A stretch of DNA of 64,000 bases from Faecalispora sporosphaeroides DSM 1294 (GCA_000383295.1 KB911066.1:1-64000); one strand, 5' to 3'; shown: positions 35,287-44,314, numbered from the stretch's first letter. Notes: generated by a model from the letters alone, not told the origin. A program made the numbers and translations.

Positions 35287-36548
35287 GCGGGGAAGATGGC
35301 CGCCGCGTGGTGGAACAAATCCGCCGACGCGGCGAAGAAAAGGATAAGCTGGTCGACGCCCGTGTTGCGGAAATTCTGGAACAGGTACGAACCCGCGGCG
35401 ACGCGGCCGTGGAGGACTATACCCTGCGGTTCGACGGCGCGCTGCCCGCAAAGCGCGAGCTGAATCGCGAGGAGATGGCGGAGCTCTCCAAAGACTGCGA
35501 TTCCGAATTTATCGCCGCTTTGGAACGTGCCGCGCAGAACATCCGCGATTTTCACCAGCGTCAGGCGCAGCAGAGCTGGCTGACGACCCGCGAGGACGGT
35601 GTGCTGATGGGCCAGCGGGTGCGTGGGCTGCACAGAGTCGGCATTTACGTCCCCGGCGGTACGGCGGCGTATCCTTCCTCCGTTCTGATGAACGCAATCC
35701 CTGCGAAAATCGCGCAGGTGGGCGAAATCATCATGGCCACGCCGCCCCAGAAGGACGGCAGGCCGAACCCGAATATCATGGCGGCGGCGCTGATCGCCGG
35801 GGTGGACCGCATCTTCCTGATGGGCGGGGCGCAGGCCGCGGCGGCGCTGGCTTATGGCACCGAGACCGTCCCGCGGGTGGACAAGATCGTCGGCCCGGGC
35901 AATATCTATGTGGCTACGGCGAAAAAACAGCTGTACGGCATCGTGGACATCGACATGATTGCGGGGCCAAGCGAGATTCTCGTTCTGGCAGACGAAACGG
36001 CGAACCCGGTGTACCTTGCCGCGGATCTGCTTTCGCAGGCGGAGCACGACGTGCTGGCCTCCGCAATTCTGCTCACGTCCAGCCTGAGCCTTGCACAGCG
36101 GGTTGCCGAAGAGCTGGAACGCCAGACCGCGCAGCTCGAGCGCCGCGAGATCATGGAGCAGTCGCTCCAAAATTACGGGGCGATCCTTGTCTGCGACACC
36201 ATGCGGGAGGCCGTCGCCTTTGCGAACAGCCTGGCCCCGGAGCATCTGGAGATCTGCTGCGAAAACCCGATCGAATACCTTGGCTGTATCGACAATGCGG
36301 GCTCCGTCTTTTTGGGGAACTACTCCCCCGAGCCGCTGGGCGATTATTACGCGGGCGCGAACCACGTTCTGCCCACGGGAGGAACAGCGCGCTTCTTCTC
36401 GCCGCTTTCGGTAGACAGCTTTTTAAAAAAATCCAGCTTTATTTACTACACCAGGCAGGCTCTTGCCGCCGCCGGGCCGGACGTGATGACTCTGGCAAAG
36501 GCGGAGGGCCTGACCGCACACGCAAATTCCATCAAAGTGAGGATGTGA
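35265..36548 (+). CDS. hisD: histidinol dehydrogenase
   Basis: A 427-residue Zn enzyme oxidising histidinol to histidine with NAD. Clear blocks: GIYVPGGTAAYPSSVLMNAI, VDKIVGPGNIYVATAKK, IDMIAGPSEILVLAD, DLLSQAEHD and GDYYAGANHVLPTGGTARF. RBS AGGAGGAG inside hisG gives coupled translation. Confidence 0.98.
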   Translation: MLKAIRLSGEDGRRVVEQIRRRGEEKDKLVDARVAEILEQVRTRGDAAVEDYTLRFDGALPAKRELNREEMAELSKDCDSEFIAALERAAQNIRDFHQRQAQQSWLTTREDGVLMGQRVRGLHRVGIYVPGGTAAYPSSVLMNAIPAKIAQVGEIIMATPPQKDGRPNPNIMAAALIAGVDRIFLMGGAQAAAALAYGTETVPRVDKIVGPGNIYVATAKKQLYGIVDIDMIAGPSEILVLADETANPVYLAADLLSQAEHDVLASAILLTSSLSLAQRVAEELERQTAQLERREIMEQSLQNYGAILVCDTMREAVAFANSLAPEHLEICCENPIEYLGCIDNAGSVFLGNYSPEPLGDYYAGANHVLPTGGTARFFSPLSVDSFLKKSSFIYYTRQALAAAGPDVMTLAKAEGLTAHANSIKVRM

Positions 36549-37600
36549 TTTCATTGTATCAGCTGAACAGCAAAATCAGAGACTTAAAGCCGTACGAGCC
36601 GCTGGAGGGTGAGTACCGAATCCGGCTGGACGCCAATGAATCCTTTTTGTCCCTGCCGACGAACGTGATGTCGAAGATGATGGATGCATTTGCGTATACG
36701 GCCTTCAACCGCTACCCCGACCCGCTGGCTGTGGATGTGTGCCGCAGGTTCGCGGAGTATTACAAAATCCGGCCGGAGATTGTGACGGCGGGCAACGGCT
36801 CCGACGAGCTGATTTCCGTTCTGATGACCGCATTTTTAATGAAAGGGGACACGGTGCTGACGCTTTCTCCCGATTTTTCGATGTACCGGTTCTATTCCTC
36901 GCTTGTGGAGGTTCGATGCGTGGACGTCGTAAAAAAGAGCGATTTGACGATCGATGTGGATGAGCTGATCTCTGTGTCCAATCAAACCGGGGCGAAGATG
37001 ATCCTGTTTTCCAACCCCTGCAATCCAACCTCGGTAGGGCTTACCCGCGGGCAGGTGCGCAAGATCATCCGTTCTGTGAGCGCTCTTGTCGTTCTGGATG
37101 AAGCCTATATGGATTTCTGGGATCAGTCCCTGATTCAGGAGGCGGAGCAGTACGATAATCTGGTGGTGCTGCGCACCTGCTCCAAGGCGTTCGGCCTTGC
37201 GGCGCTTCGCCTTGGCTTTGCCGTGGCGAACAAGACGATCACCGCGGCGGTGCGGGCTGTGAAATCGCCATATAATGTCAATTCCGCCACGCAGAGTGCG
37301 GCCGCGGCGGTGCTGTCGTACCCCAGGCTGCTGGAACGCGCGATCGGGAAAATCGTCAATTCCCGTATCGCCCTGTCGCAGGGGCTCCAGCAGCTACTGA
37401 AGAAGAAGCCCGGCCGGTTTATTCTGTACCCAAGCTGCACCAATTTTGTGCTGATTCGCCTTGCGGACGCGCGCTACGTGTACGAGAGACTTCTGGCCAA
37501 AGGGATTGCGGTGCGCCTGATGGGCGATTCTCTGCGGATCACCGCCGGCGCTCCGGAAGAAAACACAGAGCTGCTTGCGGCATTGGAGCAGCTGCTGTAA
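36545..37600 (+). CDS. hisC: histidinol-phosphate aminotransferase
   Basis: A 351-residue class I/II PLP aminotransferase. Visible: RLDANESF, GNGSDELI, LFSNPCNPTSVGL, VVLDEAYMDF, and the PLP lysine in TCSKAFGLAALRLGFAV. The start overlaps hisD by 4 bases (GTGA); a TTG at 36554 is an alternative start with better RBS spacing. Confidence 0.96.
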   Translation: MISLYQLNSKIRDLKPYEPLEGEYRIRLDANESFLSLPTNVMSKMMDAFAYTAFNRYPDPLAVDVCRRFAEYYKIRPEIVTAGNGSDELISVLMTAFLMKGDTVLTLSPDFSMYRFYSSLVEVRCVDVVKKSDLTIDVDELISVSNQTGAKMILFSNPCNPTSVGLTRGQVRKIIRSVSALVVLDEAYMDFWDQSLIQEAEQYDNLVVLRTCSKAFGLAALRLGFAVANKTITAAVRAVKSPYNVNSATQSAAAAVLSYPRLLERAIGKIVNSRIALSQGLQQLLKKKPGRFILYPSCTNFVLIRLADARYVYERLLAKGIAVRLMGDSLRITAGAPEENTELLAALEQLL

Positions 37601-37716
37601 CCGATTTGTTTTTTAAGAGGGGGCCTTTCCGCCGCAGGCAGGAGAGAATCAGTTTACCCGCACCGGCCCATTTTCAAATGCGGGCCGAATACCAAAATGG
37701 ATAGGGGAAAACGGCG

Positions 37717-38295
37717 ATGAGAACAGCAGAGCAGTCCCGCGAAACGCGGGAGACCCAAATCAGCGTCCGGCTCGCGCTGGACGGCGGGGAAACAAAAATC
37801 CAGACCGGAATCGGATTTTTTGATCATATGCTGCAGGCGTTTGCCACCCACGGCGGCTTTGGCCTGCAGGTGCAGGTGCAGGGCGACCTGTTTGTGGACG
37901 GTCACCACACGGTGGAGGATACCGGCATCGTTCTGGGCCGAGCGTTCCGTCAGGCTCTGGGGGATCGTTCCGGCATCGCGCGGTTCGGCAGCTTTTATGT
38001 GCCCATGGATGAGTCGCTGGCGTTTGCGGCGGTGGATGTGAGCGGCAGGCCGTTTCTGGTCTTTCAGGCGGAATTCCCCCAGCAGGTGGTGGGTGCTTAT
38101 GACGCTTGCCTTACCGAGGAGTTCTTCCGCGCCTTCGCCATGAACGCGGAGCTGACCCTGCATACCCGTGTGGAATACGGCAAAAATTCGCATCATATGA
38201 TTGAAGCCATGTTCAAGGCCGTCGCGCACGCGCTGCGGCTGGCCACAGCCGAAACCGCGCCGGGGCAGGTGCTGTCCACCAAGGGCAGCCTGTAA
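37717..38295 (+). CDS. hisB: imidazoleglycerol-phosphate dehydratase
   Basis: A 192-residue Mn enzyme of monofunctional type, without the phosphatase domain of the enterobacterial fusion. Metal-binding repeats: GFFDHMLQAFATHGGF, GDLFVDGHHTVEDTGIVLG and EYGKNSHHMIEA. A 116-base gap with a small hairpin (37624-37646) separates it from hisC, so an internal promoter is possible. Confidence 0.98.
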   Translation: MRTAEQSRETRETQISVRLALDGGETKIQTGIGFFDHMLQAFATHGGFGLQVQVQGDLFVDGHHTVEDTGIVLGRAFRQALGDRSGIARFGSFYVPMDESLAFAAVDVSGRPFLVFQAEFPQQVVGAYDACLTEEFFRAFAMNAELTLHTRVEYGKNSHHMIEAMFKAVAHALRLATAETAPGQVLSTKGSL

Positions 38296-38310
38296 GAAAG
38301 AGGGGATTCC

Positions 38311-39030
38311 ATGATCATTTTTCCAGCGATCGATATCAAAGACGGTGCCTGTGTCCGGCTGCGGCAGGGCGATTACGATACCGCGCACAAGGTGGCGGAG
38401 GACCCGCAGCAAACGGCCAGCTCCTTTGCCGAATCCGGCGCACAGTGGATTCATATGGTAGACCTTGACGGGGCCAAGGCAAAGCACCCGGTGAACAGCG
38501 AGGTGTTCCTGCGGGCGGTCGAAACCGGCCTGCGGGTCGAAGTCGGCGGGGGCATCCGCACACTTTCGGACGTGGAATTTTACCTGTCGCGCGGAATTTC
38601 CCGGGTGATACTCGGCTCCGTCGCCCTGTACGACCCACAGCTTGTGCGCGACTGTGTACAGCGCTGGGGCGAGCAGATCGCTGTGGGCATTGATGCCAGA
38701 AACGGAAAAGTGGCCGCCGAGGGGTGGACCCAGACCTCGCAGGTGGATTATATTGAGCTGGCAAAGCAGATGGAAGAAGCAGGAGTAAAGTATATCATCT
38801 TTACAGATATATCGAAAGATGGAATGCTCACCGGCCCAAACCTAGAGCAGCTCGACTCGTTGAACAGGGCGGTCTCGTGTGATATTGTTGCCAGCGGCGG
38901 CATCGCTAATCTGCAAAATATCAAGGATTTATGCGGACTGGGACTGTATGGAGCCATCTGCGGGAAATCGCTGTACAGCGGCAGCCTGAATTTGAAAGAG
39001 GCCATTGCGGCGGCACAAGGAGAAAAATAA
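38311..39030 (+). CDS. hisA: phosphoribosylformimino-AICAR-phosphate isomerase
   Basis: A 239-residue TIM barrel. Start [40 protein letters not shown] and [11 protein letters not shown] identify HisA rather than HisF (Asp in PAIDIKDG; no HisF-type CLDVKDGR). RBS GAGGGG. It follows hisB after 15 bases, where hisH would normally be, and hisI follows directly, where hisF would be. Confidence 0.96.
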   Translation: MIIFPAIDIKDGACVRLRQGDYDTAHKVAEDPQQTASSFAESGAQWIHMVDLDGAKAKHPVNSEVFLRAVETGLRVEVGGGIRTLSDVEFYLSRGISRVILGSVALYDPQLVRDCVQRWGEQIAVGIDARNGKVAAEGWTQTSQVDYIELAKQMEEAGVKYIIFTDISKDGMLTGPNLEQLDSLNRAVSCDIVASGGIANLQNIKDLCGLGLYGAICGKSLYSGSLNLKEAIAAAQGEK

Positions 39031-39031
39031 T

Positions 39032-39388
39032 ATGAGTGAAAAGTTAAACGCCTTTACAGTTCGAAACCTGGAGCGCTTCTTTCAAAAGAGCGAGCTGATC
39101 CCCGTGATCGTGCAGGAGCAATCTACCAAGGAAGTGCTGATGCTGGCCTATATGAATCTTGAATCCCTGCGCAAAACGCTCGAAACCGGGTACACCTGGT
39201 TTTACAGCCGATCCCGGCAGGAGCTTTGGAATAAGGGCGCTACCTCCGGCCATGTGCAGCGGGTGATCGAGCTGTACACTGACTGCGACGACGATACCCT
39301 GCTGGCGGTAGTCGAGCAGACCGGGGCCGCCTGCCACACCGGGAACCACAGCTGTTTTTACCGAACCATAGGGGAGGATGCACAATGA
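39032..39388 (+). CDS. hisI: phosphoribosyl-AMP cyclohydrolase
   Basis: A 118-residue zinc enzyme of single-domain type. Motifs: [33 protein letters not shown], metal-binding DCDDDT and [10 protein letters not shown]. The start at 39032 follows AAGGAG. It overlaps hisE by 4 bases; in many bacteria the two are fused. Confidence 0.97.
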   Translation: MSEKLNAFTVRNLERFFQKSELIPVIVQEQSTKEVLMLAYMNLESLRKTLETGYTWFYSRSRQELWNKGATSGHVQRVIELYTDCDDDTLLAVVEQTGAACHTGNHSCFYRTIGEDAQ

Positions 39389-39708
39389 GCGTTTTACAGG
39401 AGCTGTATCAAACGGTAGAGAGCCGCAAAACAGAGCGGCAGGAGGGGTCTTATACCTGCTATCTGTTGGAAAAGGGCCTTGATAAAATATTGAAGAAGTG
39501 CGGTGAGGAATGCAGCGAGGTCATTATCGCCGCCAAAAACGGCGATAACAAAGAAACCGTGCTGGAGCTTTCCGACCTTCTATACCACCTGACGGTGCTG
39601 ATGGTCAACGAGGGGATTTCCTGGCAGGACGTGGAGGACGAACTGAGCAAGCGAGAGCTGAAAACCGGGAATTTGAAAGAGTTCCATCAGGTGGATAAAA
39701 ACACCTAA
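39385..39708 (+). CDS. hisE: phosphoribosyl-ATP pyrophosphatase
   Basis: A 107-residue MazG-fold enzyme. Metal site motifs: [16 protein letters not shown] and [13 protein letters not shown]. It is the end of the his operon; no ordinary terminator follows within 40 bases, and the inverted-repeat element begins about 40 bases downstream. Confidence 0.97.
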   Translation: MSVLQELYQTVESRKTERQEGSYTCYLLEKGLDKILKKCGEECSEVIIAAKNGDNKETVLELSDLLYHLTVLMVNEGISWQDVEDELSKRELKTGNLKEFHQVDKNT

Positions 39709-39749
39709 ATCCTTCAGTAGTGAGTCCTTTCTTTTTTACTTTAATTAGG

Positions 39750-40390
39750 AAAAAGTGATTTTCAGCGAGTGCCTCCGTGTGTGGTTTCTGCTGACGCAGG
39801 GCTTGCCCCTCAGGCCGGGGCGGGCCCTTCCTTTCTTGACGAAAAGAAAGGAAGCAAAGATTCGCCAAGGGGGGAGTTTCGATTCTCTCCCCCTTGGAAC
39901 CCCCTCTCAACGACCAAAGGCGCTGCCTTTGGAAACCGGGAGAAGCTCCCGCTCTGGTGCTTGTTCACGCACAGGCACAGCCTGCGCGCGAAGCGAGTGC
40001 ATAAGGCGGGCTTCGGCGTCCGCAAAAAGGTACGAGAAGTTGCTGCTCTGTGAAACATCATCTGCAAATCGACAAATCGAAACTACCGTCAGGCAGCCCT
40101 CTGCGAGCCAACGAGAGTGCTCTGAAAATGCCCGCCGACAGATGGGATAGCAAGATTTTCTGATGTAGTTCGGAGAGTGGGCATTTTCATTGGAGCGCCT
40201 TACGTCTAGCTTTCGTTTGCACAATCAGGAGCCGTTCCCCAAACGGCTTCCAAAGGTGTCCTTTGGAAGGCCTTTGCTTCCTTTCGTCCTTTCACGAAAG
40301 GAAGTGCCCGCATCAGCACGAGGGGCATACTCTGCGCCAGCAGAATTACCCGTGAGGCAACTCACAGAAAAAATAATTTCTCTTGGTATC
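39750..40390. mobile_element. ~640-bp non-coding element with long imperfect terminal inverted repeats
   Basis: About 110 bases at the left end (39752-39870) match the reverse complement of the right end (40245-40385) at roughly two thirds of positions. Shared words are TGCCTC, TTCTGCTG.CGCAG, TGCCCCTC, CTTCCTTTC and GAAAGGAAGCAAAG. Each end also folds on itself (CTTCCTTTC with GAAAGGAAG). Inside are hairpins CCAAAGGC/GCCTTTGG, CGGGAG/CTCCCG and a long stem GAAAATGCCC (40124-40133) with GGGCATTTTC (40179-40188), extended by GTGCTC/GAGCGC. Reading frames through it look like shadows. It could be a MITE-like repeat or a large structured RNA. Confidence 0.5.
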
Positions 40391-40400
40391 ATCGAGATAT

Positions 40401-40441
40401 AAAAAGACCTTCCGTCAACCATGTTGACGGAAGGTCTTTTT
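40401..40441. terminator. bidirectional terminator overlapping the end of the 105-residue ORF
   Basis: A perfect 18-bp stem (40401-40418 with 40424-40441) begins AAAAAGACC and ends GGTCTTTTT. The minus-strand gene stop codon lies within it. Confidence 0.9.
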
Positions 40442-40732
40442 ATGTTGTTCGGCGGATTTTCGTTCCAATAAAAGTAACTCCAGCAAACACGAAAGCGGCA
40501 GGTTGTCGGTGATAAGCTGAAAGTGCTGCTCGCCCTGTTCCGTCCAGCTCCGCACCGCCTGTAAAATGGCGATTTTTCGTTTGGTGCCGGGCTGTAACCG
40601 AAGCCGGTATTCGTAGTCGTCTACCTTCATGCTCACCTCATAGCTTGCATCCAAAGGGCCGGAGTGCCCCTGCTGAGCCAGATACCGGCACAGCAGGTTG
40701 TATTGTTCCGGATAAAGCTGACGAATAATCAT
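40415..40732 (-). CDS. hypothetical protein, 105 residues
   Basis: Not recognised. The protein has an N-terminal helix (RQLYPEQYNLLCRYLAQQGH), a charged beta-like middle (YEVSMKVDDYEYRLRLQPG) and a helical, basic C-terminus (LLELLLLERKSAEQHKKTF). No signal peptide or membrane segment. It is divergent from an XRE-type regulator across a 116-base gap with a perfect palindrome, and is followed by a strong terminator, so it is probably real and controlled by that regulator. RBS is weak. Confidence 0.65.
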   Translation of the reverse strand: MIIRQLYPEQYNLLCRYLAQQGHSGPLDASYEVSMKVDDYEYRLRLQPGTKRKIAILQAVRSWTEQGEQHFQLITDNLPLSCLLELLLLERKSAEQHKKTFRQHG

Positions 40733-40755
40733 ATTCCCATCTCTTTCTGTACATG

Positions 40756-40795
40756 ATTAGGCTACCAATAGCCTAATAGTAGCATGTATAGCCTA
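40756..40795. promoter_or_regulatory. operator region between the divergent ORF and XRE regulator
   Basis: Nine-base perfect arms ATTAGGCTA (40756-40764) and TAGCCTAAT (40769-40777) flank CCAA. A third half-site TAGCCTA is at 40789-40795. The site fits dimer binding by the neighbouring XRE protein and overlaps both upstream regions. Confidence 0.65.
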
Positions 40796-40848
40796 TTTTT
40801 TCAAGAAATTTTTTATATTCTTAGAGTAAAAGGGATGGGAGTGATGTT

Positions 40849-41091
40849 ATGACAACAACAGAAGCGATTCGTAATCGTATTTTGCAGCTTTGTGAAGAAA
40901 GAAATATTTCGATTAATAGGTTAGCGAATATTTCAGCGCTTCCGCCATCTTCGGTCAAGAATATTCTGTATGGGAAAAGCCAGAATCCTAAAATTCTTAC
41001 AATTAAAATGCTTTGTGACGGTTTAGACATTACTTTGGGAGAGTTTTTCAGTACGAAAGAATTCGATCATCTGGAGCAAGAGGTGAAATAA
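40849..41091 (+). CDS. XRE-family (Cro/CI-type) transcriptional regulator
   Basis: An 80-residue protein that is almost entirely one HTH_3 domain: IRNRILQLCEERNISINRLA, then NISALPPSSVKNILYG (recognition helix region), SQNPKILTIKMLCDGLDITLGEFF. Such single-domain regulators often control small accessory cassettes. Its codons are more AT-rich than its neighbours. The stop codon is part of the following terminator. Confidence 0.88.
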   Translation: MTTTEAIRNRILQLCEERNISINRLANISALPPSSVKNILYGKSQNPKILTIKMLCDGLDITLGEFFSTKEFDHLEQEVK

Positions 41092-41125
41092 AAGGCTTTG
41101 CCGAACATATTCGGCAAAGCCTTTT
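41090..41125. terminator. bidirectional terminator between the XRE gene and GNAT
   Basis: A perfect 16-bp stem: 41090-41105 (AAAAGGCTTTGCCGAA) with 41110-41125, loop CATA. Confidence 0.93.
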
Positions 41126-41132
41126 GGCTAAT

Positions 41133-41639
41133 TTACTCCTTTACCAGAGAATAAAGAGTCATATCCAGAATTTCTCCATTTTGAAAGGCGTTTTTCCGAA
41201 GAGTGCCCTCCAAAATAAATCCTGCCTTTTCCAGTACCCGGCACGAGGCGGCGTTGTGGGCAAACGGCTCGGCGAAAATGCGCAGAATATCGCTGTTTTG
41301 GAATACATAGCCGCAGGCCTGCCGTACCGCGCTGGTGCAGATACCTTGGCCCCAGTAAGGCTCCGCCACATAATACCCCAGCTCGGCGGTGCGAAAATGA
41401 ATGTTTGCCTGCCGGAACACGCCGATGCTGCCGACGGCCCGGCCGTCCACCTCGATTGCAAAGGCGTACTGGCTGCCCGGCTCTGCGCCGAGCATCGTGC
41501 GGATGTACTCTTCGGCGTCGGCCTGTGTGTAAGGGTAGGGGATGCCGTCCCGCAGGTTTTTCAGAATGTTAGGGTTGTTCATCGCTGCGGCCAGGTCAGC
41601 CGCGTCACTCGGCCTCCATGTGCGGATCGTGCATTGCAT
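41133..41639 (-). CDS. GNAT acetyltransferase, RimJ/RimL type
   Basis: A 168-residue acetyltransferase_3 protein. Start IRTWRPSDAADLAAAMNNP, ELGYYVAEPYWGQGICTSAV with the acetyl-CoA loop (WGQGICTSA), and NAASCRVLEKAGFILEGTLRKN are hallmarks of the RimJ/RimL/YdaF group, which acetylate protein N-termini, polyamines or small amines. It lies 16 bases downstream of the pseudouridine synthase gene and is probably co-transcribed. The substrate is unknown. Confidence 0.9.
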   Translation of the reverse strand: MQCTIRTWRPSDAADLAAAMNNPNILKNLRDGIPYPYTQADAEEYIRTMLGAEPGSQYAFAIEVDGRAVGSIGVFRQANIHFRTAELGYYVAEPYWGQGICTSAVRQACGYVFQNSDILRIFAEPFAHNAASCRVLEKAGFILEGTLRKNAFQNGEILDMTLYSLVKE

Positions 41640-41655
41640 CCGTTTTCCCTCCTTG

Positions 41656-42618
41656 TTATGCGTTCCAGGAATAAAAATCTTTTAAAAACCAGATTTCCTT
41701 TGCCTCAAACTCACGGTGATTCAGGTATTCCAGAATTCCCGCGGGCGAGGTAAACTCGAACCGAAGCTTGTAGGAATACAGCGCCTGATACGGCAGGCCG
41801 GTTTTCTTGTTCTGGCGGTTCGTGCCGTATTTTCCGTCCCCGGCCAGCGGGTGGCCGATCGAAGCCATGTGTGCGCGAATCTGGTGGGTGCGCCCGGTCA
41901 GCAGATCAATCTCCAGCAGGCTGTAAGCGCCGCGCTCCTCCAGCACACGGTAACGCGTGCGAATGCTCTTCGCGCCCGGTACGCCGTGGCTCGAAATATA
42001 CACCCGGTTCTGGCTCTCGTTTTTTTCAAGGAACCCTTCCAGCGTGGCGGATTTTTCCTCCATGCGCCCGCACACGATGCAAAGGTACAGCTTTTTCAGC
42101 TCGCGATTCTTCACCTTTTCATTTAAAATGCGCAGCGACTCCGCGTTCTTGGCCGCCATCACGATGCCGCCGGTGTTGCGGTCAATCCGATTCACAAGCG
42201 CGGGCGCAAAGCTGTTTTCCTCCTGCGGGCGGTACTCGCCCTTGTCGTACAGGTAGTGCTGCACCCGGGCGATTAATGAATCAAAATGGTAGTTTTCATC
42301 GGGATGAACGATCAGCCCCGGCTTTTTGTCCAGAATCAGAATGTTTTCATCCTCAAACAGAATATTCAGCTTCAGCGGGGCTTTTAAAAAATCATATTCC
42401 TCCGGCTCCTGCTGAAAGAATTCATCCTTTAAATACATGGTCAGCACGTCGCCCTCGTTCAGGCGGGTAGAAATATCGCATCTCTTGCCGTTGAGCTTGA
42501 TGTCCTTTTTGCGGATGCTCTTGTACAGCATCGCCTGCGGCAGGTTGCGGTACGCCTTGGTCAAAAATTTATCCAGACGCTGTCCGGCGTCGTTTTCACC
42601 GATGGTTACGGATTTCAT
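41656..42618 (-). CDS. RluA/RluD-family rRNA pseudouridine synthase
   Basis: A 320-residue protein with an N-terminal S4 RNA-binding domain (QRLDKFLTKAYRNLPQAMLYKSIR) and a catalytic domain carrying the active Asp in VNRIDRNTGGIVMAAK (the HRLDxxTSG motif with RIDRNTGG), plus LLTGRTHQIRAHMASIGHPLAGD. The variant motif resembles the RluC/YjbO-like subgroups. Target uridines cannot be read. The start at 42618 has AGGGGAT upstream; the ATG at 42645 does not. Confidence 0.92.
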   Translation of the reverse strand: MKSVTIGENDAGQRLDKFLTKAYRNLPQAMLYKSIRKKDIKLNGKRCDISTRLNEGDVLTMYLKDEFFQQEPEEYDFLKAPLKLNILFEDENILILDKKPGLIVHPDENYHFDSLIARVQHYLYDKGEYRPQEENSFAPALVNRIDRNTGGIVMAAKNAESLRILNEKVKNRELKKLYLCIVCGRMEEKSATLEGFLEKNESQNRVYISSHGVPGAKSIRTRYRVLEERGAYSLLEIDLLTGRTHQIRAHMASIGHPLAGDGKYGTNRQNKKTGLPYQALYSYKLRFEFTSPAGILEYLNHREFEAKEIWFLKDFYSWNA

Positions 42619-42887
42619 ATGGTATCCCCTTATTGTTTTTGGCACGGCGCAAAACGCCGCCCAGTATTTGTATCAGTATAGCATAAATCTTAGGGATGAC
42701 AACAGGGGCGGAAAGGCTTCCCAAATCATTTATTTTAGTATATAATATTTTTTTAGACATACAGTCAAATCACTTTAAAATATGGATGAAAACCGCAGTG
42801 TTTCTTTTTGTTTTGGCCGAAAAGAAACAGCTTTTTTAAAGTGAAATCAGAATACTGTCGAATTGAAAAAAAGGGGACAGCAAAACG

Positions 42888-43466
42888 ATGATTACACAGG
42901 AAAGAGTTCTGGAAGTTTTAAAAGAGGCCGACGTTCTTTTGGAGGGGCATTTTCGCCTGACCTCCGGCCGCCACAGCAACCGATACCTGCAATGCGCGAA
43001 GGTGTTCCGCAATACCAAATACAGCGAGGAGCTCTGCGGCGCTTTGGCGGAGCATTTTGCGAACGATGGGGTAGAGGTGGTCATAGGCCCGGCGATGGGT
43101 GCGGTGCAGATGGCCTACGAGGTCAGCCGCGCGCTGAAATGCGAAAACTTTTTTGCCGAACGGGAAGACGGCAAGATGACTCTTCGCCGCGGCTTTGCGG
43201 TAAAGCCCGGGCAGAAGGTTCTGATCGTTGAGGATGTTGTTACCACCGGCGGCTCCGTTCGCGAGGTGATCGAGCTGGTGCGCGCGGCGGGCGGCGATTT
43301 GGTTGGCGTTGGTTCCATTGTGGACAGAACCGGCGGGAAAATCAATTTTGGCGTGCCGTTCCGTGCGGTGATCTCTTTGGATGTGGAATCCTGGGAGCCG
43401 CAGGATTGCCCGATCTGCAAAGAGGGGAAGCTGGAGCTGGTCAAGCCCGGCAGCCGCAAGGTGTAA
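42888..43466 (+). CDS. pyrE: orotate phosphoribosyltransferase
   Basis: A 192-residue enzyme adding PRPP to orotate to give OMP. The PRPP loop is VLIVEDVVTTGGSVREVI, and FRLTSGRHSNRYLQCAKV is the orotate side. The C-terminal tail contains CPICKEGKLELVKPGSRKV, seen in the longer clostridial type. It is alone here; no other pyr genes or PyrR leader are nearby. A TATAAT lies at 42741, with a poor -35. Confidence 0.96.
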   Translation: MITQERVLEVLKEADVLLEGHFRLTSGRHSNRYLQCAKVFRNTKYSEELCGALAEHFANDGVEVVIGPAMGAVQMAYEVSRALKCENFFAEREDGKMTLRRGFAVKPGQKVLIVEDVVTTGGSVREVIELVRAAGGDLVGVGSIVDRTGGKINFGVPFRAVISLDVESWEPQDCPICKEGKLELVKPGSRKV

Positions 43467-43547
43467 AAGCGCAGCTGAAATATGCCACAGCAACGCACAG
43501 CCGCCTGTGGTAAAGACCCCCATTCTTTTCAGAAAGGCGGGGTGCGA

Positions 43548-44270
43548 TTGAAAACGGAACGCATTCCTGAAAAATCCGCAGGGATTCACGAGGGACATCG
43601 AAAACGGGTGCAGGATCGTTTTTTAAAAGATGGGATTGACGGATTCGCCTCACACGAGGTGCTGGAGATGCTCCTCTTTTTCTCTATCCGCAGAGGGGAC
43701 ACGAACGAGCTGGCCCACCGCCTGATCGACCGGTTCGGCTCTTTGTCCGGCGTATTTCACGCGCCGTATGAGGAGCTGATTAAGGTTCAGGGAATGGGCA
43801 GAGTCTCCGCCTTTTTGATGAAATTGATTCCCGAGCTTTGCCGCGCGTATTACGAAGACTGCAACAGAGAAAGGGTCCGCGTGTTCGAGGTGGAGCAGGC
43901 GGCGGAGATTCTGCGCAGAAAGTACATCGGCCGCCGCAACGAGGTGGTCGTGCTGCTTCTGCTCGACAGCCAGTGCCGTTTGCTTTCCTGCGAGGTGGTC
44001 AATGAGGGTACGGTCAACACCGTGCCGGTTTACGTGCGCCGCATGGTGGAGCTGGCGGTTCGCTACAACGCCAGCGCGGCGATCATGTCACACAATCATC
44101 CCAGCGGCAACCCGGTTCCGTCTCGGGGCGACATTGAATCTACCATCTCGGTGTATCACGCGCTTCAGGCGGTGAATGTGCCGCTGCGCGACCACATTAT
44201 TTTCGGCGACAAGGATTATGTATCTCTGTCTCATCTGGGCATATTGAAGGATATTATGGAGCCGTTTTAG
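43548..44270 (+). CDS. radC: RadC-family JAB1/MPN domain protein
   Basis: A 240-residue RadC (UPF0758). The N-terminal helix-hairpin-helix region (LSGVFHAPYEELIKVQGMGRV) is followed by an MPN domain with intact JAMM zinc ligands, HNHPSGNPVPSRGD. Despite the name, a role in DNA repair is not established. TTG start at 43548 preceded by AAAGGCGGGG. Confidence 0.92.
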   Translation: MKTERIPEKSAGIHEGHRKRVQDRFLKDGIDGFASHEVLEMLLFFSIRRGDTNELAHRLIDRFGSLSGVFHAPYEELIKVQGMGRVSAFLMKLIPELCRAYYEDCNRERVRVFEVEQAAEILRRKYIGRRNEVVVLLLLDSQCRLLSCEVVNEGTVNTVPVYVRRMVELAVRYNASAAIMSHNHPSGNPVPSRGDIESTISVYHALQAVNVPLRDHIIFGDKDYVSLSHLGILKDIMEPF

Positions 44271-44314
44271 TCAGTGATCGATTTTCTGCCCGAATGATGC
44301 AGGGAGGATCAGCG

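Noticed and set aside
38311-39030. hisA gene as a possible hisF
   Set aside because: The PAIDIKDG start and residues around it are HisA-type; the HisF pattern is absent.
39755-40224. Protein-coding frames in the inverted-repeat element
   Set aside because: Frames on both strands are low in hydrophobic structure, rich in Arg/Ser/Pro, and read through perfect RNA-like hairpins; more consistent with non-coding DNA.
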